Positions 35,043 through 44,563 of a stretch of 56,708 bases of DNA are shown here, one piece after another (the stretch's first letter is position 1; every line of letters begins with the position of its first letter). Made by a program: the position numbers and the translations under genes. This DNA is from an uncultured Clostridium sp. (GTDB lineage: Bacteria > Bacillota > Clostridia > TANB77 > CAG-508), in assembly GCA_948441945.1 (NCBI GenBank), contig CAOJQV010000006.1:1-56708 (forward strand), read 5' to 3'. The notes beneath the pieces are model-generated. The model saw nothing but the letters and a program-made list of their open reading frames with translations. It had not been told where the DNA came from and made no database searches.

Positions 35043-36041
35043 TTATCTATCTATATCTTCATCTTCTAAAACATCATCTTTTGGTATTAAATCATAAAAA
35101 CCTGGTGTTGAAGAAACATAATTAGGTATGTTTTCATGGTTTATTGTTCTATATTTTACTGGGACTCCATAATATCTTTCATAAGTTTCTTTGCAGAAAG
35201 AATAATCCAAATCTCTCATTCTACATATATTTTCTCTTGGAAGTAATGTATTATCTGGATAAATAGGTTCTCCAATATTTATATTATATTCTTGAGCTAC
35301 AGCTTCATCTCCTTCAATACTACCTTTATCCATCATTGTAATAAATGTTGGGATAACTGGAACATTATTTAATGTAGCCCATTTAAAAGCTCCATATTTA
35401 AATGGTTTTGGTTGTTTATAGTTAAGCCACATACTTTGCTCTGGACAAACTATTATAAAATCTCCTTTTTTTAAGATTGTTTCTAATGCTTCTTCAAATA
35501 TCTCCATTGTCTCTGGTAATTGGCTTAATGGAAGAGTATTATCATGTCTAAAATATAGCCCAAACTTTCCAGGAAAATTTGTATAATTTCCTTCTCTAAT
35601 TACTTTATGCATTCTTTTTTTTATTCCTGCATCTTTAAAGACTCTTTCTATTGCAAATGTATCAAATGGATTAAAGTGATTTAATGTAACTATCGCACCA
35701 GTTTCTACACATAACGCATTTTCTATCCCATTTATTTCATTAATTACTAAATTTCTAGATTTTAATGCATTATTTGTAAATGATTCTTTCCATGAATTCG
35801 CAATTACATTTTTCTTTACATTCATTGGATTTTTCTTTAAATAATCTACATTTTCAGCAGTTAATGGAATATTAGGTGGATCATCATTTATATCTATATA
35901 AAATAATCCTGTTATTTCTAAAAATTTTATCCTATCTTGATTACTCAAATTAAAAAATCCATATTTCTTTAAAAATTGTATTTGCTCATTATTATTTAAA
36001 TCAAAAAATCCAAGTTCTTTTAACTTTTCTATTTTTAACAT
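35043..36041 (-). CDS. PlsC-type acyltransferase, split paralogue of the 607-aa fusion
   Basis: The 332-aa protein has NHFNPFD (H-x4-D), the VIREGNYTNFPGKFGLYFR block and CPEQSMWLNYKQPKP as the FPEG-like block. Its sequence from about residue 50 closely parallels the C-terminal half of the 607-aa fusion, including NDDPPNIPLTAENVDYLKK versus EDDPETIPLTPDDVDYLKE. The N-terminus has a short repeat (LGFFDLNNNEQIQFLKKYGF, then FFNLSNQDRIKFLE). It probably acylates a glycolipid made by the neighbouring GT8 enzymes. Confidence 0.82.
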   Translation of the reverse strand: MLKIEKLKELGFFDLNNNEQIQFLKKYGFFNLSNQDRIKFLEITGLFYIDINDDPPNIPLTAENVDYLKKNPMNVKKNVIANSWKESFTNNALKSRNLVINEINGIENALCVETGAIVTLNHFNPFDTFAIERVFKDAGIKKRMHKVIREGNYTNFPGKFGLYFRHDNTLPLSQLPETMEIFEEALETILKKGDFIIVCPEQSMWLNYKQPKPFKYGAFKWATLNNVPVIPTFITMMDKGSIEGDEAVAQEYNINIGEPIYPDNTLLPRENICRMRDLDYSFCKETYERYYGVPVKYRTINHENIPNYVSSTPGFYDLIPKDDVLEDEDIDR

Positions 36042-36053
36042 TTACTTCTCCCC

Positions 36054-37877
36054 TTAAAAATTTTTCACAGTTTCAGAATTATTTTCTTCTTGAATTGTTG
36101 TATATTCTAATGGAATTTGATAAAAGTCTTCATATATTTTTTTCCATACTTCGAAGTTTTTATCTCTCATTATATTTGTATTTTCTTTTTCACCTAAGTT
36201 TTTATCTGGATAAATTGGTTGTTCTATATTAATTGTATATTCTTGTATTGGGAAACCATCTTCTCCAATAATTGTACTATCTTCCATTGTAATAAATATT
36301 GGAATTATTGGCACATTATTTCTTGTTGCTAATTTAAATGCTCCTGGCTTTAATGGTTTTGGTTTTCTATAATTCCACCACATACTTTGTTCTGGATAAA
36401 TTAATATAAAATCTTTTCTTTCAAGAATTGTGTCAACTGCTTCCATAAATTTTATCATTGTTCTTTTGCTTGAACTTAATGGTAAAGTGTCACAATTTCT
36501 AAAGAAAAATCCATATAGGCCTGGGAAATTAGTGTAATTTCCTTCACGTATAACTTTATATAATTTTTTATTTTTATCCATCCCTGCTTCTCTAAACACT
36601 TTTTCAATTGCAAATGAGTCATACGGATTAAAATGATTACAAGTAATCATTGCTCCTGATTCTACTTTTTTTAAATTTTCGATCCCATTGATTTTTTTAA
36701 TTATTAATTTATTGTCTTTTAGTAAGTCATTTAAAAATTTTAATCCCATCCTATTTGCAAATTTGTTTTTAAGTTTACTGTATCTTTTTTCTTTTAAATA
36801 GTCTACATCATCTGGTGTTAATGGTATTGTTTCTGGGTCATCTTCAACATCAACGTCAAATATTCCATCTTCTTCTAGTTTCTTAATTTTTTCTAGTACT
36901 TCTAGTCTGTCTTGTGCTTTTCTTGCTGTAAATTCATCAACATTTCTTCTAAGTTGTCTATCTTCTCCTACACAATCGCATTCCTTTTGAGCTAATGCTT
37001 TTAAATTGTTAAATTGTTCTTTATCTCTAAATTTTTCCTCATCTGAATAATCTTCTTTCATTTTTTTTATGATATTATAATATTCAGTTTTTTCTGCATA
37101 TTGCCAAAAGTATTTTTCATATAAGATATTATCATAATGCCAAGGTTTTGAGCCCAAATTATAATGAATTAATTTTATGTCTTTTTCTTCTATTTCTTTT
37201 GTGTCAATAGGCATCCTATCCCATGCAACACTTAATATTTTTGCTCTTCCTTTGCACAATCTGTTTAAATAATCTTGATCTTGTGCAACTGAAAATTTGA
37301 CTGTTCCAAGTAAATATAAAAATTTCTCTTGAAACTTAAATTTTCTAAGTTCATCTAAATTCATTAATAACACGCCTGCATTAAAGTATCTTCTATAATC
37401 TGAAACTCCTACTACTTTTTCTGCATATTCCCTAAATACTGGAATTGTTCTTATAACATCATCTGGTGCAGCTGCTACTAAATTGTCTCCTAGTTCTGTA
37501 TTATATAATTCTGCTATATCTCCTAATACTACTATATCACTATCTAAATAAATTACTTTATCATATTGTGGGTATAGATTTGGTAAAAATAATCTAAAAT
37601 ATGTGGTTTTTGTATAATAGTCTCGTGTGTACAATTTATCTTTTACTTCTTCAATATAATAGTTCAAATCTACAAATTCTATTTTTACATTTTCTCTTTC
37701 GTATTTTAATATTTTTTGCTTGTTTTCTTCAGAAATATTTGTATATAATATTTTAATAGAATAACAATAATTTTTAGATGAATTTTCTATTAAAGACTGA
37801 AGTGTAACTGCTAAACATGGTGTGTATATATCATCAACTGCAAAAAATATAGGTATTACTTTTAAATTATTTTCCAT
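36054..37877 (-). CDS. Fused GT8 glycosyltransferase and PlsC-type acyltransferase
   Basis: The N-terminal 290 residues are a GT8 glycosyltransferase: IPIFFAVDDIYTPCLAVTLQ, the D-x-D in YLDSDIVVLGD, YFNAGVLLMNLDELR and AQDQDYLNRL. A linker (ALAQKECDCVGEDRQLRRNV) joins it to an acyltransferase domain from about residue 340: NHFNPYDSF (H-x4-D) and YPEQSMWWNYRKPKP. One chain could therefore add a sugar and an acyl group to the same lipid. The next gene upstream (GT8 alone) ends at the same CDCVG sequence and the next downstream gene is the acyltransferase alone. This points to duplication with fission or fusion. Confidence 0.88.
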   Translation of the reverse strand: MENNLKVIPIFFAVDDIYTPCLAVTLQSLIENSSKNYCYSIKILYTNISEENKQKILKYERENVKIEFVDLNYYIEEVKDKLYTRDYYTKTTYFRLFLPNLYPQYDKVIYLDSDIVVLGDIAELYNTELGDNLVAAAPDDVIRTIPVFREYAEKVVGVSDYRRYFNAGVLLMNLDELRKFKFQEKFLYLLGTVKFSVAQDQDYLNRLCKGRAKILSVAWDRMPIDTKEIEEKDIKLIHYNLGSKPWHYDNILYEKYFWQYAEKTEYYNIIKKMKEDYSDEEKFRDKEQFNNLKALAQKECDCVGEDRQLRRNVDEFTARKAQDRLEVLEKIKKLEEDGIFDVDVEDDPETIPLTPDDVDYLKEKRYSKLKNKFANRMGLKFLNDLLKDNKLIIKKINGIENLKKVESGAMITCNHFNPYDSFAIEKVFREAGMDKNKKLYKVIREGNYTNFPGLYGFFFRNCDTLPLSSSKRTMIKFMEAVDTILERKDFILIYPEQSMWWNYRKPKPLKPGAFKLATRNNVPIIPIFITMEDSTIIGEDGFPIQEYTINIEQPIYPDKNLGEKENTNIMRDKNFEVWKKIYEDFYQIPLEYTTIQEENNSETVKNF

Positions 37878-37908
37878 TTACTTTTCCTCTTTTATTTTCT
37901 ATTTACTT

Positions 37909-38829
37909 TTATTTTCTGTCGTCTCCAACACAATCACATTCTTTTTGTGCTAAAGCCCTAAGTTTTTTGTCCCCTATACTATATTGTAATCTATCCTCAT
38001 AAGTAAAGTTTTCTTTTATTTCTAATATTTTATTTATACATTCTGTCTCTTTGGCATATTTCCAAAAATATTCTTCAAATAAAATATTTTCAAAATGCCA
38101 TGGTTTAAATGCTAAATTGTAATGAATTAATTTTAAATCTTCCCTGTTTTCAACATCTCCACCTACTGGCATCCTATTCCAGTTTTTGTCTAATAATGTT
38201 ACTCTTCCTTTACACAATCTATTTAAATAGTCTTGGTCTTGTGCAACTGAAAATTTTACAGTACTTAGTAAATATGTAAATTTTTCTTGAAAGTCAAATT
38301 TTCTAAGTTCTTCTAAATTCATTAATAATATACCTGCATTAAAATATTTTTTGTAATCTTTAACTCCAACTACCAATTCTGAATAGTTTCTAAATACTTC
38401 TATTGTTTGTATTACGTCATCTGGTGTTGCTCCAACTAAATTATTTCCTATTTCTGTGTTGTATAATTTTGATATATCATCTAATACAACTATATCACTA
38501 TCTAAGTATAGAACTTTTTTATATTGAGGATATAAATCTGGTAAAAATAATCTAAAGTATGTAGTAGCTGAAAAGTAATCTCTTGTGTATAGTTTATCTT
38601 TTATTGTTTCAATATATTTTGATAAATTTACAAATTCTATAAAAACATTTTCTGCTTCATATTTTTTTATTATTTCTTGATTTTCTTTACTAACATTTGT
38701 ATATAATATTCTTATTGAATATTTATTTTCCTTTGATGAGTTTTTTATTAATGATTTTATTGCCACTGATAGAAATGGTATATAACCATCATCAATAGCA
38801 AAGAAAATTGGTATTTCTTGTTTATACAT
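37909..38829 (-). CDS. GT8-family glycosyltransferase
   Basis: The 306-aa protein is a close paralogue of the N-terminal half of the 607-aa fusion (IPIFFAIDDGYIPFLSVAIK, YLDSDIVVLDD, YFNAGILLMNLEELR, HYNLAFKPWHF). It ends in ALAQKECDCVGDDRK, exactly the linker sequence of the fusion. GT8 enzymes are retaining transferases that use UDP-Glc or UDP-Gal. It overlaps the preceding gene by eight bases, so translation is coupled. Confidence 0.88.
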   Translation of the reverse strand: MYKQEIPIFFAIDDGYIPFLSVAIKSLIKNSSKENKYSIRILYTNVSKENQEIIKKYEAENVFIEFVNLSKYIETIKDKLYTRDYFSATTYFRLFLPDLYPQYKKVLYLDSDIVVLDDISKLYNTEIGNNLVGATPDDVIQTIEVFRNYSELVVGVKDYKKYFNAGILLMNLEELRKFDFQEKFTYLLSTVKFSVAQDQDYLNRLCKGRVTLLDKNWNRMPVGGDVENREDLKLIHYNLAFKPWHFENILFEEYFWKYAKETECINKILEIKENFTYEDRLQYSIGDKKLRALAQKECDCVGDDRK

Positions 38830-39667
38830 TTTTCTTTTCTCCTTTCAATTTTTCATTAAATTGTTCTTTTAATTTTACATATTCTTCTAAATCTTCATCA
38901 AACGCATGGCATTTTAGTACTTCATGTACCTCTTTTATTTGCCATTGCTTAAAATTCTCTGTGTGTGGATATGGTCTCCACAAAAGTCTTTTACAAAAAT
39001 GACAAATTACAGTATCTTTTCTGTTAAACTTTGACTGTTCGTTATATATTCTTGGTAGTAGTAATTTTTTTGTCGATGCTCTATAAATTGCATCTTGGTC
39101 TGCAAATATCATTTTTTTTGTCTTTATTAAATGTCTTGCTTTTTCCAATAATTTTGTTTCTTTTATTTTTTTCATATTCATTAAAAGCATTCCTGCATTA
39201 ATGTAATCTGGTGCAATAATTATACTTCCATATTTTTCTCTTACTGCTGCAAATTCATATTCTGTTATATCTGTATTATATAATTCAGATATATCTCCTG
39301 CTACCATCATATCAATATCTAAATACAATAATTTTTCTGGCATATCTGGTACTAGGTCAGCTAATAGTCTTAGTAAAGTATATGGTGTACAATAAGCATT
39401 TTCATTTTTACAATGTCCAAATTCTTTTTCATATATTTCTGTAATATCTATCTTTTTTACATTATTATTCGGATTTTTAGATTTTAAAACTTCATTTAAA
39501 AATTTAATTTGTTCATCTTTTATAGACGTATATTCTGGTTTAATTCTTGTAAGGTCTACTGTATATAAATAACAGTTTACTATTTCTTTTGTTTTATTAC
39601 ATATTGATATAAGCTCTGTTAAAGCTCCATCAAACACTTTTTCATTTCCACATAAAAGTATATTCAT
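38822..39667 (-). CDS. GT8-family glycosyltransferase
   Basis: The 281-aa protein has the GT8 blocks MNILLCGNEKVFDGALTELI, LLYLDIDMMVAGDISELYN (D-x-D), YINAGMLLMNMKKIKE, FADQDAIYRAS and a late CHFCKRLLWRPY in place of the usual HxxGxxKPW. It is a different GT8 subgroup from the two downstream ones. It lies 11 bases after the flippase-like gene in the same operon. Confidence 0.88.
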   Translation of the reverse strand: MNILLCGNEKVFDGALTELISICNKTKEIVNCYLYTVDLTRIKPEYTSIKDEQIKFLNEVLKSKNPNNNVKKIDITEIYEKEFGHCKNENAYCTPYTLLRLLADLVPDMPEKLLYLDIDMMVAGDISELYNTDITEYEFAAVREKYGSIIIAPDYINAGMLLMNMKKIKETKLLEKARHLIKTKKMIFADQDAIYRASTKKLLLPRIYNEQSKFNRKDTVICHFCKRLLWRPYPHTENFKQWQIKEVHEVLKCHAFDEDLEEYVKLKEQFNEKLKGEKKNV

Positions 39668-39678
39668 AATTTTTTCCC

Positions 39679-40749
39679 CTATTTTTTTTCTGTTTCATTA
39701 TACATTATTTCGATATTTTTTTCAACTTTTTGACTTTTTTTGCTTTTTAATAAATTTATTATGACTATAGCTCCACTTAAAACTACAAGTAAATAAAAGT
39801 TTATTCCTCTATTTAATAACATTGCACTATTTATCATTGTTTCTGCATAAACAGTTCTAAATATTAATACAAATCCACCTTCACTTACTCCTACCGCTCC
39901 TGGTGATGGAATTCCTGAAACTGTTGCATATAAAATTGATTGTAGAGCTATAATTTGTAATATATTACTTTCAGAAAGTCCAAAAGAACAATATACCCAG
40001 TATGAAATACTATATAGTGATAAAAATTCTATATATGTTGTTATTAATATTTTTAGTATTAGTTTTTTATTTTGTTTAATATATACACTACTTGCTTGAT
40101 ATTTTTTTACTTGATTTTCTAATTTTTCTTGCTTTTGTTCTACATTTTTTAGTTTTAGTTTTTTCATTATTTTTACTACTAAACTAATTAAATTGTCTAA
40201 TCCTTTTTTTGAAAAAATCGCTATTAAGAGTAAAGTGAGTGCAATAATATTTAATGTAATTCCTAAAATAAAGAATCCTATTAATCCATTTCTTAATATT
40301 TGGTTATTAAACATTACACTTATTAGTGCTAATGAAATTGTTACAATTTGCATACAGCTCAAGTTGATTAATAGTGCTAATGTAGAATTAGCAACTGAAA
40401 TATTGTCTTTATACATATAATATATTTGCATTGGTTGACCACCACTTGCAGCAGGTGTTATACTACTGAAAAAAAATCCTATTAAAGCATATTTAATATT
40501 TCTTAAAAATGTAGACTCTTCTCCTAAAGCTTTTAATGTTCTTCCAATATTTATAGCTTCGCATAATATATATATTCCTAGAAATAATATTGCAATAAGA
40601 ATAAATTGTCCTTTTACAGTTGATACGATATTAAATATTTGGTTAATATCTTGGTCTTTTAATATTATATAAAAAGTTGCTATAATTAATAAATTAAATA
40701 ATATGAGATTTCTTATGATTTTTTTCTTTTTTTCCATATCCCCATCCAC
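39679..40749 (-). CDS. Flippase-like membrane protein (UPF0104/LPG synthase transmembrane domain)
   Basis: The 356-aa protein has about eight hydrophobic helices and the family signature (PAASGGQPMQIYYMYKDNIS, then IPSPGAVGVSEGGFVLIF). The family is homologous to the lipid-flipping N-domain of MprF and to YbhN/AglD-like proteins. It heads the GT8/acyltransferase operon, so it may help move or supply the lipid acceptor. Two in-frame starts four codons apart (MDGD and MEKK) are both possible; neither has a strong ribosome site. Confidence 0.8.
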   Translation of the reverse strand: MDGDMEKKKKIIRNLILFNLLIIATFYIILKDQDINQIFNIVSTVKGQFILIAILFLGIYILCEAINIGRTLKALGEESTFLRNIKYALIGFFFSSITPAASGGQPMQIYYMYKDNISVANSTLALLINLSCMQIVTISLALISVMFNNQILRNGLIGFFILGITLNIIALTLLLIAIFSKKGLDNLISLVVKIMKKLKLKNVEQKQEKLENQVKKYQASSVYIKQNKKLILKILITTYIEFLSLYSISYWVYCSFGLSESNILQIIALQSILYATVSGIPSPGAVGVSEGGFVLIFRTVYAETMINSAMLLNRGINFYLLVVLSGAIVIINLLKSKKSQKVEKNIEIMYNETEKK

Positions 40750-40769
40750 TTTTCTTTTTTATAATAAAC

Positions 40770-40798
40770 ATTATAAATTATTTTTCTATTTTGGTCAA
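40770..40798 (-). promoter_or_regulatory. Sigma-A promoter of the glycolipid operon
   Basis: On the minus strand TTGACC (40793-40798), a 17-base spacer and TATAAT (40770-40775), about 20 bases before the start of the flippase-like gene. The gaps of 11, -8, 31, 12 and 46 bases downstream imply one six-gene transcript. Confidence 0.85.
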
Positions 40799-40915
40799 TA
40801 TTTGTTGTATTTAAGTTTCAGTATTTTTTGTCTAATCATATATGTAATGCTAATCTTGGTGCTATGAAATGCTTATAAGCTGATTTGCATGAAAGAAAAA
40901 CAGTAATTATTACAT

Positions 40916-40951
40916 AAAAAGCCACTTTTTCTTAATTTAAGTGACTTTTTT
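40916..40951 (-). terminator. Terminator after the ABC permease gene
   Basis: On the minus strand AAAAAAGTCACTT pairs with AAGTGGCTTTTT. The 211-base gap 40750-40960 holds this and the glycolipid-operon promoter; I see nothing else in it. Confidence 0.85.
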
Positions 40952-40960
40952 ATTTGTATT

Positions 40961-43681
40961 TTATATATTGTCATTTCTTATTGTTTCTATAATATTTTGT
41001 TTATTAATTTTTCTCATTGAATATTTCATTATAATTCCAATTATGATAATTACAAATACAATTGCAATTATTATTGCTTTTGTTGGTAGTATATAACTCA
41101 TTTCTATATTAGTTCCAAAAGCTTTATAAATTAAATATGATAATATAACTCCAATTGGTATACCTATAATTAAAGATTTTAATCCATAGAAAATACTTTC
41201 TAACCTAATCATTCTATTAAATTCTTTTTTTGTCATTCCAATTGATTTTAGCATAGCAAATTCTTTTTTTCTTAAATTCATATTAGTAGTTATTGTATTA
41301 AATATATTTGTAACACCTATTAAAGAAATTACTGCGATAAATCCATAAAGGAATATTGATACTATTAATATAACTGCATTATTTGCTTTTGTTTGTTCAT
41401 CTACATTTGATACTATATAATCGCTATCGTTTATTTTATTTTCTTTATATATTTGTTCAATTTCTTCTTGAACTTTAAAGCTATCTTTTGCATTAATTAA
41501 CATCTCTGATAAATTTATATATCCTATTTTTTCTATATATTCATCACTTACTATTAAATATCCTGAATTTGAATAAACATTTTGAAGTCCCATTGGTCTT
41601 TCTGATGTTTTTCCTACTATCTTTATTTCTTGAACTTTTTTTGTATTTTTTGTTTCTTCTAATTTTCCTATTTTTCCTTTAATAGTATCTCCTTTTTTTA
41701 GATTATATAAATTTCCTTGAACAGTTTTTCCATCACTTCCACTGTAAGACATACATTCATCAATCAAAATTGCTCCATCTTTATAATCTTCATATTTACC
41801 GCCAATCTTTTTTATGAAATTTCTATATTCTTGTTCTCCCAAAGATTTTATTATTAATGTATCTAGTGGTACATTTTCTCCATTTTCACCAATTTCAAAA
41901 GCCCTATTTTGTTTTCCAAAGTCTGTTAGATATGGTGTTGCATCAAGTTCTATATAATTTGTTCTATGTATTGAATATTCATCAATTCCATCTAATTTTG
42001 CTATTTCTAAAAATCTATTATAAGTTTCTTCAAGTATCTTTTCTTTTGGAACATCTACTTGATGGCTCATTTCATATATACCTACATTATATCCAGTTTC
42101 AGTATAATATACTGTTGACATTTTAAATCCATATTGTATAAAGCTTGATATTGCTATAAATGTAACAATACTTACTATAATTGATATAACTGTAGTTCTA
42201 TATTTTTTTCTGCTTCTTTTTAGATTTTTATAGGCAATTTCTCCACCTGTTTTAAATATTTTACTAATAATTCTTGGGCATTTAATTTTTTTGGCTTTTA
42301 GTTTAATGTCATTAGTATTTCTAATTGCTTCAATTGGTGTTACTTTAGAAGCTTTTCTTGCTGAACTTTTACATGAGAACCATATTGTTAACACTGCAAT
42401 TATAACACTAATTAAAATTGCTATATAAGATATGTTATATTTGATAATTAATTCATCTTCAATAACATCTGTAATAATTTTATTAACTACTTTAAGTAAT
42501 ATGTCTATGGCAAAAATTCCACTTAATATTCCTAATGGTATGCCTATTACCCCTAATATTGTACCTTCAAAATATACTGTTTTCTTAATTTGTTTTTTAG
42601 TTGCTCCAACACTTGAAAGCATTCCATATTGTTTTAGCCTTTCTGTTACTGATATTGCAAATCCATTTCTTATTACAAATACACTTGTTACTAATATTAT
42701 GGTCATTACAATTCCACCAACTATATAAAGTAATTGTATTGTTCCATCACTTAAATTTGCTCCTTCATAAGCTAATAATTGTGCATTTACTTCCATTTCA
42801 TATTTATAACTTTTATAAGGTCCATTTCTCATCCCCTGAAAAATTGCAGGACTTTCTTCTAAAACTTCGCCTTTCTCTTTTTTTACCATCTCATTTATAA
42901 GTTCAGTATTTTCTTCATATTTAAATAGATTTTTATATAAAACTGAAATATCTGCTTTGTTTTGTACTGTATCCATCTTTGTAATAACTGTATATCCAGG
43001 TGCCTCGTATCCTTCTCGTAAATACCTTGGTCTTTCTGATATTCCTACAATAGTATAAGTTTTTATATATGTATCTACTAATTCTTCTTCTACAACTTCA
43101 TTTTCTATTTCTTTATTTAATTCTCTATATTCTGTTTCAATTCCTTTAAGATATGGATTATTTTGATTTAGTTCTTCACCTGTTACAGTTTGTCTTCTCC
43201 CTATTTCTAATGTAATTGTATCTCCTACTTTTAATTCTACTTTTCCGTTTGATATAATATGTTTTGAGATAACTAATTCACTACTATTTTCAGGTAATCT
43301 ACCTTCTAATAAATGAAGTCCCATATTGTTTAAATAGCCATTATCCATTGAGACAATATGTAAATAAGGCTTATTTTTATTTTGGGAATTTTCTAATTTA
43401 GCATATCCTATATTTTCTGATAAATAATACTTTTCAATCTCTCTATTTTCTTCAATATATTTTAACTCTTCTTTTGGAACATTATAAAATGTAACATGAT
43501 AATCTCCCATACTACTTTTTTCATAATCTATCAAAGTGTTTTGAAAACTGGTTATTAATCCTGCTACACCACATATTAAAGCTGTTGATAATATAATTCC
43601 TATTATAATTACTAATGAACGTTTTTTATTTAATTTTAAATCTTTAATACTTAAATTATTTAAAACTTTCATGTATTTCAC
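40961..43681 (-). CDS. FtsX-like ABC transporter permease
   Basis: The 906-aa permease has an N-terminal helix (VIIIGIILSTALICGVAGLI), a large extracytoplasmic domain, three helices (about 320-440), another single helix near 497, a second extracytoplasmic domain and three helices at the end. Two FtsX/MacB-type domains are therefore present. NGFAISVTERLKQYGMLSSVGATKKQ and NLRKKEFAMLKSIGMTKKEF are the two conserved cytoplasmic loops that contact the ATPase. Such permeases commonly export or sense antimicrobial peptides or lipoproteins. It is paired with the ATPase 10 bases upstream and lies beside a two-component system. Confidence 0.9.
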   Translation of the reverse strand: MKYMKVLNNLSIKDLKLNKKRSLVIIIGIILSTALICGVAGLITSFQNTLIDYEKSSMGDYHVTFYNVPKEELKYIEENREIEKYYLSENIGYAKLENSQNKNKPYLHIVSMDNGYLNNMGLHLLEGRLPENSSELVISKHIISNGKVELKVGDTITLEIGRRQTVTGEELNQNNPYLKGIETEYRELNKEIENEVVEEELVDTYIKTYTIVGISERPRYLREGYEAPGYTVITKMDTVQNKADISVLYKNLFKYEENTELINEMVKKEKGEVLEESPAIFQGMRNGPYKSYKYEMEVNAQLLAYEGANLSDGTIQLLYIVGGIVMTIILVTSVFVIRNGFAISVTERLKQYGMLSSVGATKKQIKKTVYFEGTILGVIGIPLGILSGIFAIDILLKVVNKIITDVIEDELIIKYNISYIAILISVIIAVLTIWFSCKSSARKASKVTPIEAIRNTNDIKLKAKKIKCPRIISKIFKTGGEIAYKNLKRSRKKYRTTVISIIVSIVTFIAISSFIQYGFKMSTVYYTETGYNVGIYEMSHQVDVPKEKILEETYNRFLEIAKLDGIDEYSIHRTNYIELDATPYLTDFGKQNRAFEIGENGENVPLDTLIIKSLGEQEYRNFIKKIGGKYEDYKDGAILIDECMSYSGSDGKTVQGNLYNLKKGDTIKGKIGKLEETKNTKKVQEIKIVGKTSERPMGLQNVYSNSGYLIVSDEYIEKIGYINLSEMLINAKDSFKVQEEIEQIYKENKINDSDYIVSNVDEQTKANNAVILIVSIFLYGFIAVISLIGVTNIFNTITTNMNLRKKEFAMLKSIGMTKKEFNRMIRLESIFYGLKSLIIGIPIGVILSYLIYKAFGTNIEMSYILPTKAIIIAIVFVIIIIGIIMKYSMRKINKQNIIETIRNDNI

Positions 43682-43691
43682 CCCCCTATTT

Positions 43692-44372
43692 TTAAGAATT
43701 TCTACAATCTTTTATAATTTTCCCATCATCAATTGTAATAATTCTATCTGCTTCCAAAGCAATTTTCTCATCATGTGTTATTACAATTACTGTTTGATTA
43801 TATTTTTTATTATAAAGTCTTAATAAAGAAATTATCTCTTCACTTGCTTTTGAGTCTAGATTACCAGTTGGTTCATCTGCAAGCATAATGGCAGGTTCAT
43901 TCATTATTGCTCTACCTATTGATACTCTTTGTTGCTGTCCTCCTGATAATTGATTTGGTAAGTTATTTTTTCTATTTTCTAGTCCTAATGATTTTAATAA
44001 TTCATTTAATCTATTTTCATCAACATCTTTTCCATCTAGCTTACAAGGTAATGTAATATTTTCTGCTACATTTAATACAGGAATTAAGTTATAAAATTGA
44101 TAAATTAATCCCACTTGTCTTCTTCTAAAAATGGCTAAGTTATCATCATTTAATGTATAAATATCCTTTCCATCAATATAAACTTTTCCTGATGTTGGTC
44201 TATCTACTCCTCCAATTAAGTGAAGCAATGTTGACTTTCCGCTTCCACTTGCTCCTACTATTGCTACAAATTCGCCTTTTTTTACTGAAAATGATATGTC
44301 GTCAACTGCTTTTACTTCATTTTCTCCTTTTCCATAAGTTTTAGTTAAGTTTTGTACTTTTAATATTTCCAT
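43692..44372 (-). CDS. ABC transporter ATPase (LolD/MacB-like)
   Basis: The 226-aa ATPase has Walker A GASGSGKST, the Q-loop LIYQFYNLIPVLNV, the signature LSGGQQQR, Walker B IMLADEPTGNLDS and the H-loop ITHDEKIA. This subgroup serves FtsX-like permeases and acts as a mechanotransmission motor. GGAGGAGAAAAT precedes the ATG. It is the first gene of the transporter unit, with a promoter and tandem boxes at 44468-44501. Confidence 0.95.
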   Translation of the reverse strand: MEILKVQNLTKTYGKGENEVKAVDDISFSVKKGEFVAIVGASGSGKSTLLHLIGGVDRPTSGKVYIDGKDIYTLNDDNLAIFRRRQVGLIYQFYNLIPVLNVAENITLPCKLDGKDVDENRLNELLKSLGLENRKNNLPNQLSGGQQQRVSIGRAIMNEPAIMLADEPTGNLDSKASEEIISLLRLYNKKYNQTVIVITHDEKIALEADRIITIDDGKIIKDCRNS

Positions 44373-44388
44373 ATTTTCTCCTCCTTTC

Positions 44389-44442
44389 GGAAAGCTTTGC
44401 TTTCCTCATCGCCAACAAAATTTCTTAAAAAATTTTGGTGGC
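44389..44442 (-). repeat. Two hairpins in the leader of the ABC transporter mRNA
   Basis: GGAAAGC-TTT-GCTTTCC at 44389-44405 is perfect and ends just before the ribosome site. GCCAACAAAATTT at 44411 pairs with AAATTTTGGTGGC (one mismatch). They could limit access to the ribosome site or be remnants of intergenic repeats. Confidence 0.6.
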
Positions 44443-44467
44443 AAATTATCCCATTGGGGACATTTTT

Positions 44468-44501
44468 ATTATAATTCTTAAAAGTGACTTTAAAGTGACT
44501 T
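44468..44501 (-). promoter_or_regulatory. Activated promoter with tandem response-regulator-like boxes
   Basis: On the minus strand two AAGTCACTTT boxes (44492-44501 and 44481-44490) are 11 bases apart and cover the -35 region. TATAAT follows at 44468-44473. Direct repeats one helical turn apart that replace the -35 are the usual layout for OmpR-family regulators. The response regulator encoded at 45786 is the obvious candidate. Confidence 0.7.
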
Positions 44502-44525
44502 TTGTCTATAAATTTTGTAAGATAC

Positions 44526-44556
44526 AAAAAAAGCCCAAGACATCTTATCTTGAGCC
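44526..44556 (-). terminator. Terminator after the histidine kinase gene
   Basis: On the minus strand GGCTCAAGA pairs with TCTTGGGCT, followed by TTTTTT. It separates the two-component operon from the ABC operon. Confidence 0.9.
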
Positions 44557-44563
44557 ATAAAAG

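Noticed and set aside
44448..44463. ATCCCATTGGGGACAT as a sixth copy of the 31-bp repeat
   Set aside because: Only part of one arm matches and the 31-base length and GGGACGT core are missing.
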